Notes under the pieces: generated by a model | Seen by the model: the letters and a program-made list of their open reading frames with translations, nothing else | Databases searched by the model: none | Told to the model about the DNA's origin: nothing | In this document: piece by piece, positions 58,607 through 64,000 of the stretch | How positions within the stretch are numbered: position 1 is the first letter of the stretch | Layout: each line of letters begins with the position of its first letter | Source of the DNA: Chrysophaeum taylorii | Taxonomy: Eukaryota; Sar; Pelagophyceae; Pelagomonadales; Pelagomonadaceae | Direction of reading: 5' to 3' | NCBI GenBank assembly: GCA_029834535.1 | Contig: JAQMWT010000309.1 | Span: 186,001 to 250,000 of the forward strand | Length of the DNA: 64,000 nucleotides | Made by a program: the position numbers and the translations under genes

Positions 58607-58913
58607 TATTATCCTTACCCTCTCTGGTCTCAGAGACTTACTTACCCGTCGTTGCACCCAGACGCTGTATTCACAAACCGCATGCGGGAGCGGACCAGCG
58701 CCGGTTAAAAGAGCCGAACTTTTTGGCACTGCTTTGGCGAAGAAGCGCGTCTCGATCTTGAACTGGTCCTTCTTTAAAAAAACGCCGCATCCAAATATAT
58801 ACTAATAATATTTGGCCGCCTCAAACGTGGGAAAAGCAAAAAAAAACGAGGGATGGCAGCTCCCCCCGCCCGCCCTCTGCTGCTGCGGTGGCCTTTGCGG
58901 CTGCATAACATAA
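58607..58913. other. Intergenic region between methyltransferase and BRO1 genes
   Basis: About 300 bp with the TTACCCT element at 58615 and an A-run near 58839. Nothing else recognisable was seen. Confidence 0.4.
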
Positions 58914-60446
58914 TTAACACGCGGGAAGTTTTGACTCGCACATTTCGCAGCGCGACGCGCCGAGCTTGTTGTTGAAGGTGCACCTGTCGCAGGAGACGTA
59001 GGGTTTAGATGATGATGATGATTGGGGACGAAAGACATCGTCGTCGTCGTCGTCGCGGTTCGGGGTGGGGAGGTCGTCAAAGGCGGGGGGGAGGTCGTCG
59101 TAGGCGGGGGGGAGGTCGTCGTAGGCGGGCGGGGGAAGGTCATCCGGAAGGACGGGGTCCTTCTCCACCACCGGAGCCGGGAGGTCCTCGGAGAGGTCGA
59201 CGACGGTATCATCCGCGGGCAGCGGTCTTGGCTTGGCGAGATTTACGGGCACTGGGTTTTCGAGGGCCGTCGGCTCGGTTTCGAAGTAGACGGTCTTGTT
59301 GTCGCGGTCGTAGACGTCGACGCGACGCTTTATGGCCCCCTGGAGGTCTTGCAGGACAGTCCGAAGGTCGGGGGGGGCGCTCGCGGCGTACTTTCGGGCC
59401 ATCGCGTCGTCGTCGACGATGCCCCTCGGGAGATTCCCTTTCGTTTGGAGAAACGAATTTAACTTGCATAACCCGTGTTTCGAGAAGGCGAGGGCTTCCC
59501 CGATCAAAGAATCTTTCGCAGCAGCGCGCGCGGCGAGGGCGTCGGCGAGCGCGGCCGCACCGGCGCTCTGCGCGCACGCCGAGCCCACGAGGCGAGGCGT
59601 GACCGAACCGGAGGCGAGACCGTCGAGGGCTCGCGCCTCGTTCGCCGCCACCCCCGCAGCCAGCCGCGCCGCCAAGGACGGAGGGGTTGCCCGCACCTCG
59701 GCGAGTTCGAGAGCAAACGCTTTGGCAATAGCCAGCCTGTCGGCGGCCGCCAAGCACCAAGCCCGAAACCCCCTCGAGACGTCGCCCTTGCATTCCGCGG
59801 GCGGGTCCCGGATATCCACGACGAGGGCGTCGCCCCAGATCCCCGCCGCCGCCTGGAGCTCCGCCGACGCCTCGGACAAAACCGAAGACGAGGCCTCGTC
59901 TTCGGCTAAACTCTTGAGCGGCTTGGAAGCGACGCGCGCGGCGAGTCTCGAACCGCACGACATCCGCGCCAGCGCCGCGGTGGCGCGCGCCATCTTCGCA
60001 TCGAACCCCAGCACCCCGCTCACGCCCGCGGCTGCCGTCGCCGTCGCCCTCGCCGGCCGCGGCCGCGCGTTCCCCGCCAGCGCCGTCGTCCACGCGACGT
60101 TTAGGCTAGAAACTTTCACCCTCTCGGGTTGTCTGTCGACGGATCTCTTCAACACCTCCACGGTTGCCGCGAGGGTCTCCGCCCGGACCGCCACCTCGCG
60201 CGCCGACTCCACGTGCAGCGACGGGTTCGCGCCCTCCCGCTCCTCGCGCTTCAAGGCGGCGATCAGCTCGTGCCGGGCCGTGTCGGCGTCTACCATCGCG
60301 TCCCCGAACGCCGACCCCTTGAGCCCGCACTTCGCGAGCGACGACGCGTACTTGGTCGCCTCCTCCACCCGAGGCACCTTCACCTCCACAACATACGTAA
60401 GAAACGCGCCCACGCTCCGCTCCGTCAGGAACTCATCCAGCACCAT
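58914..60446 (-). CDS. BRO1-domain protein with C-terminal RanBP2-type zinc finger
   Basis: The protein has 510 residues from the ATG at 60446. Residues about 1-370 are an Ala-rich helical domain with the BRO1/ALIX pattern: VGAFLTYVV, YASSLAKCGLKGSAFG, then tetratricopeptide-like helices with CLAAADRLAIAKAFALELAE and AFSKHGLCKLNSFL. A Pro/Asp-rich linker carries three PPAYDDL/PPAFDDL repeats (late-domain-like PPxY motifs). The C-terminus has CDRCTFNNKLGASRCEMCES, a RanBP2/NZF zinc finger (C-x2-C-x10-C-x2-C) that often binds ubiquitin. This combination suits an ESCRT-associated sorting adaptor (inference). The BRO1 assignment is by pattern only. AGGGTAAGG lies upstream at 60481-60489. Confidence 0.65.
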   Translation of the reverse strand: MVLDEFLTERSVGAFLTYVVEVKVPRVEEATKYASSLAKCGLKGSAFGDAMVDADTARHELIAALKREEREGANPSLHVESAREVAVRAETLAATVEVLKRSVDRQPERVKVSSLNVAWTTALAGNARPRPARATATAAAGVSGVLGFDAKMARATAALARMSCGSRLAARVASKPLKSLAEDEASSSVLSEASAELQAAAGIWGDALVVDIRDPPAECKGDVSRGFRAWCLAAADRLAIAKAFALELAEVRATPPSLAARLAAGVAANEARALDGLASGSVTPRLVGSACAQSAGAAALADALAARAAAKDSLIGEALAFSKHGLCKLNSFLQTKGNLPRGIVDDDAMARKYAASAPPDLRTVLQDLQGAIKRRVDVYDRDNKTVYFETEPTALENPVPVNLAKPRPLPADDTVVDLSEDLPAPVVEKDPVLPDDLPPPAYDDLPPAYDDLPPAFDDLPTPNRDDDDDDVFRPQSSSSSKPYVSCDRCTFNNKLGASRCEMCESKLPAC

Positions 60447-60691
60447 TTTTTTCTTCCGTCTCTTCCTTCTTCTTCTCTCAAGGGTAAGGTTGTTTTTTTT
60501 TTTTGTCTCGAGAGTCAAGAAGTCAGCATCATCATCAAACACTCCTCGAGGTGGTTAAAAAAAAAGGATTTGATGATGATGAGAAAGAAAGAAAAAAAAA
60601 AAAGTCGTTGTATTGAAATAATAATAAATATTCGCTGACTGTTTGTGACTGATGATTGGCTGCGCGACATCGATCCGAAAACCGCCCAATC
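60447..60691. promoter_or_regulatory. Divergent promoter region, BRO1 / alpha-kinase genes
   Basis: 245 bp between start codons. It contains AGGGTAAGG at 60481, a T-run at 60492-60504, GAT/ATC triplets near 60528-60580 and an A-run near 60593-60603. Confidence 0.35.
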
Positions 60692-61351
60692 ATGACCGCT
60701 CGCAAGAACAAGGCGAGCCACGCCGAGATATGCACGAAACCATTCGCCTCCGGGACGTTCCGCGACGTGTACGAGGGGCGGTACACGAGCGGTGATCGGC
60801 GCGGCGAGCGATGCGTCTGCAAAGTGTTAAAGCGTGGGCCGGTCTTCGACGAAATTTATTTCAGAGATGACATTCGCGCTGTCGATGTCGCGATTAAAAT
60901 CGCTGCCATGTTCGATCGGAAAAAAATTCGGGTCAACAAACCGAGCGTCTGGCGGTGCGAGAGCGGCCAGCGCGAGCTCGTGGAACCCTGGATACACAAC
61001 TACGAAAAGTTCAACAGTAACACGGGCTGGAACTCGACGGTTACGTCGTCCTGGCACCTCAAGATGCAGGCATTGAGTCACTTTAGCTTCCACGCCTCCG
61101 GTGGCGAGCTCCTGCTCTGCGACCTCCAGGGTGGCATCTACAAGCACGGCGTCGTCCTCACCGATCCCGTCGTCATGTCTCGCTCGCGATCCTTTGGCCT
61201 AACGGACCTCGGACCGGACGGAATTCGCGCTTTCTTCGACCATCACGTCTGCAATTGCTATTGCCGACACTGGCTCAAACCAAAGCGCCGAATTGCGGCG
61301 ACACCCCCCGAACAACGCACCATCATTCGACCCCCCATATGTGATGAATAA
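60692..61351 (+). CDS. Alpha-type (atypical) protein kinase
   Basis: The 219-residue protein starts at the ATG at 60692 and is little more than the alpha-kinase domain. It shows FASGTFRDVYEG (nucleotide loop), CVCKVLKRG (ATP Lys), ALSHFSFHASGGELLLCDLQ, VLTDPVVMS and FGLTDLGPDGIRAFF followed by HHVCNCYC. The last block matches the zinc-binding and substrate-side motif of the MHCK/eEF2K family, including the conserved Cys pair. No regulatory domain such as WD40 or VWA is attached. Targets are unknown. The open frame upstream starts at TTG (60656), so the ATG is preferred. Confidence 0.9.
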   Translation: MTARKNKASHAEICTKPFASGTFRDVYEGRYTSGDRRGERCVCKVLKRGPVFDEIYFRDDIRAVDVAIKIAAMFDRKKIRVNKPSVWRCESGQRELVEPWIHNYEKFNSNTGWNSTVTSSWHLKMQALSHFSFHASGGELLLCDLQGGIYKHGVVLTDPVVMSRSRSFGLTDLGPDGIRAFFDHHVCNCYCRHWLKPKRRIAATPPEQRTIIRPPICDE

Positions 61352-61820
61352 GATAAGATCCCACCCCCCCCAGAAAAAAAAATAGCGAGTTTCTTCCTTT
61401 CTTTTTTACTGTACAACTTGGGTATCGACGACGAGACGACGGTGCAATCTGATTCTGCGTTTAGGCATCCGCCCGCACTCCCGGCGTAGGATGGCACCCG
61501 TTCGTTCGCCGCGGGCCGGTTGGAAGCCGGGACGTTCGCAGCGGGCTCATTAACTTAGCGAGGATTTGGTCCACGGTCACTCTACGCGTCGCACGGCGCC
61601 TGAGATCCGCCGCCTCGCCTTTCGTCGCAACTTCCTCTTTACACCCGGTCACTCACTCTAATAATCCCAGCGCCACGGCGCTGGTATTAGGGCCTAATAC
61701 TAGTAGTAGTATTCCCCATATGCACCGGGTAGATTTCTGCTCCGGTACCGTCGGTGTATGTGTGTCCGGTACCATTATTCGCTTGTACCGGAACAGGTCA
61801 TTACTTGCCCTTAACCATTT
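61352..61820. other. Intergenic region, nothing recognised
   Basis: C- and A-runs near 61363-61382, TAG-rich and KpnI-like GGTACC motifs near 61690-61795. No supported gene. Confidence 0.4.
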
Positions 61821-62837
61821 ACAAGTGCAGGCGAGTAAGTTCACCTACTCCCAATCTCTAACCCCAGTAAGTTCACCTGGTCCCAGTAAGTTTCATATAA
61901 GTTCACCTGGTCAGTAAGTTCACCTAGCTCACACTAACTCCTTTGAGCTCGTCGCTCTCGCCTCCGCCAATCTAAGCTGCTTTGATCCGCACGCGCCGCC
62001 AACCTTTGAGTTTACTCTAAAAACCCTTTACTCTAAAAACCCCAGTATGTTCACCTGGTCCCAGTTTCACCTGGTCACTCAGCTCACCTAGTCCCAATCT
62101 CCAACCCCAGTAAGTTCACCTGGTCCCAGTAAGTTCACCTACAGTGCGCGTGTAGACGCCGGGAGGGGGCTTATCGGTATTGCGCAGCACGTGTGGGGTA
62201 GGGTGGAGTCGTCGACCCAGATGAGTATATCCTCGGGGATGCCGATCGACAGAGAGCCACGTAGAGCTGGACGTGGCAGAAGACGGGCTTGGGAAAGAGG
62301 ACGCCGACCTCGCGGGGCGTCTGGCCCTGGCTCTTGTTGATCGTTTGGCGTAGGCGGGCCTTAAGCGATACAGGTTGGAGGAGCCTCGGTGACAACGACA
62401 CGATCGATCATGTATCTGGTACCGTTGCAGTGGCCGTGCGACGGGTCGAGGTTGCGAAGACATTAAGCTCGCGATCAAAGTCAGCATGCCGTTGGTTGTC
62501 AGGGAGTTGAAAACTCTACTGTAAAGAGCGAGGCGTCGTCTTCCGACCCAGCCTAGTCAGCCGAAAAGAACTCCGACGCCTCGTCTCCGGGAAAAAAAGG
62601 CCGCGGTCATGCGCGCGTTGTCAGCATCGACAACATCGTTTCGACGGGGCGTGAGAATGGCGCGCTGAAAGAGCCGCCGCGGGTCGTGGAAATAGTCTGC
62701 GAGGTCGCCGTAGACGGCTTGGAGGATCACTGTCTGGCTCTCGCGCCTACCTGATCCTTACTCTCGCGCCTACCTGATCCTTACCCTAAATCGAGGGACA
62801 AACAAACAGACAAACATCTGTCGATTAGTAGTTAAGG
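61821..62837. repeat. About 1.03-kb tandem repeat, copy A
   Basis: It starts at ACAAGTGCAGG (61821); the same start recurs at 62838 (1017 bp) and 63885 (1047 bp). The first third is a minisatellite of about 19 bp units (CCCAGTAAGTTCACCTGGT and variants). The rest is decayed helicase sequence on the minus strand, ending in an ACAAACAGACAAACATCTG-like tail. Confidence 0.9.
62171..62735 (-). pseudogene. PIF1/Helitron-type helicase remnant, copy A
   Basis: Reading leftwards, VYGDLADYFHDPRRLFQRAI then LTPRRNDVVDADN match the helicase domain before motif V. After frameshifts, VSLKARLRQTINKSQGQTPR and VFCHVQLYVALCRSASP match motifs V-VI (TINKSQGQT and the QLYVALSR box, here with Cys for Ser). No Rep domain or element ends are visible, so Helitron origin is inferred. 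Confidence 0.75.
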
Positions 62838-63884
62838 ACAAGTGCAGGCCAGTAAGTTCACCTAGTCCCAATCTCTAACCCCAGTAAGTTCACCTGGTCC
62901 CAGTAAGTTTCATATAAGTTCACCTGGTCAGTATTATTATTGACAGTAAGTTCACCTAGCTCACACCAACTCCTTTGAGCTCGTCGCTCTCGCCTCCGCC
63001 AATCTAAGCTGCTTTGATCCGCACGCGCCGCCAACCTTTGAGTTTACTCTAAAAACCCTTTACTCTAAAAACCCCAGTATGTTCACCTGGTCCCAGTTTC
63101 ACCTGGTCACTCAGCTCACCTAGTCCCAATCTCCAACCCCAGTAAGTTCACCTGGTCCCAGTAAGTTCACCTACAGTGCGCGTGTAGACGCCGGGAGGGG
63201 GCTTATCGGTATTGCGCAGCACGTGTGGGGTAGGGTGGAGTCGTCGACCCAGAAGAGGATATCCTCGGGGTTGCCGATCGACAGAGAGCCACGTAGAGCT
63301 GGACGTGGCAGAAGACGGGCTTGGGAAGAGGACGCCGACCTCGCGGGGCGTCTGGCCCTGGTTCTTGTTGATCGTTTGGCGTCGGCGGGCCTTAAGGGAT
63401 ACAGGTTGGAGGAGCCTCGGTGACAACGACACGATCGATCATGTATCTGGTACCGTTGCAGTGGCCGTGCGACGGGTCGAGGTTGCGAAGACATTAAGCT
63501 CGCGATCAAAGTCAGCATGCCGTTGGTTGTCAGGGAGTTGAAAACTCTACTGTAAAGAGCGAGGCGTCGTCTTCCGACCCAGCCTAGTCAGCCGAAAAGA
63601 ACTCCGACGCCTCGTCTCCGGGAAAAAAAGGCCGCGGTCATGCGCGCGTTGTCAGCATCGACAACATCGTTTCGACGGGGCGTGAGAATGGCGCGCTGAA
63701 AGAGCCGCCGCGGCTCGTGGAAATAGTCTGCGAGGTCGCCATAGACGGCTTGGAGGATCACTGTCTGGCTCTCGCGCCTACCTGATCCTTACTCTCGCGC
63801 CTACCTGATCATTACCCTAAATCGAGGGACAAACAAACAAACAGACAGACAGACAAACATCTGTCGATAGTAGTAGACTATTCT
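62838..63884. repeat. About 1.03-kb tandem repeat, copy B
   Basis: Nearly identical to copy A over its whole length. Differences include small indels (for example an extra TATTATTATTGACAG near 62931) and scattered substitutions. Confidence 0.9.
63148..63750 (-). pseudogene. PIF1/Helitron-type helicase remnant, copy B
   Basis: It carries the same motifs as copy A (QTINKNQGQT here) with its own one-base deletion near 63328, so the two copies break at different places. Confidence 0.75.
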
Positions 63885-64000
63885 ACAAGTGCAGGCCAGT
63901 AAGTTCGCCAGTAAGTTCACCTGGTCCCAATCTCTAACCCCAGTAAGTTCGGCGTAAGCCCACTCGTGCTCACATCCACTCAACCCACTCTCCTTCGAGC
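63885..64000. repeat. Tandem repeat, start of copy C (cut by window edge)
   Basis: ACAAGTGCAGGCCAGTAAGT restarts at 63885 and continues with the minisatellite, then diverges near 63950. The array may continue beyond the window. Confidence 0.7.

Overview
The window looks like nuclear DNA of a compact, GC-rich eukaryotic alga. A stramenopile, perhaps a pelagophyte, is my best inference. The evidence is: eukaryote-only genes (SF3B6, PTRH2, a RAD51C-like recombinase, SF-assemblin, a BRO1 protein, an alpha-kinase, a PPR-Smr protein); almost no introns (one convincing case); intergenic gaps often under 100 bp; a long secreted Pro-Thr/Ser-rich surface protein; triplet-repeat-encoded Asp, Thr and Gln runs; and Copia, LINE and Helitron/PIF1-type helicase remnants. 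No rRNA or tRNA gene was seen.

Layout. 1-10.1 kb: a TM0106/YprB-type nuclease gene cut by the left edge, then a hAT-derived protein, SF-assemblin, a GNAT acetyltransferase, arginyl-tRNA synthetase and a calponin-homology-like repeat protein. 10.3-22.1 kb: two large genes, a 2398-residue coiled-coil/IQ/LamG/LRR protein and a 1490-residue mucin-like membrane protein. 23-31 kb: a fucosyltransferase-like protein, about 2 kb of unidentified decayed coding sequence, a sarcosine/dimethylglycine-methyltransferase-like enzyme, a spliced GT90 glycosyltransferase and a DUF819 membrane protein. 31-44.4 kb: two decayed minus-strand Copia elements with very short LTRs and visible target-site duplications, flanking a broken protein kinase gene. 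44.5-48.8 kb: a decayed papain-like amidase gene, a pterin-dehydratase/methyltransferase fusion, a RAD51C-like gene and a PPR-Smr gene. 48.8-53.6 kb: a LINE relic followed by an apparently intact LINE on the same strand. 54-61.4 kb: SF3B6 and PTRH2 head to head, a frameshifted DUF4116 gene, a small unknown ORF, a 0.4 kb internally deleted LINE derivative with its own target-site duplication, a methyltransferase, a BRO1/zinc-finger protein and an alpha-kinase. 61.8-64 kb: a roughly 1.03 kb tandem array carrying decayed helicase sequence, running off the right edge.

The genes do not form one pathway; this is ordinary dense chromosomal sequence cut by retroelements. The observations I rate highest are the LINE-derived short element (a RIME-like 5'-plus-3' fusion), the pterin dehydratase-methyltransferase fusion, a telo-box-like motif (AGGGTTA/TAACCCT) a short distance upstream of about two thirds of the start codons, and the bacterial-type nuclease in a eukaryotic setting.
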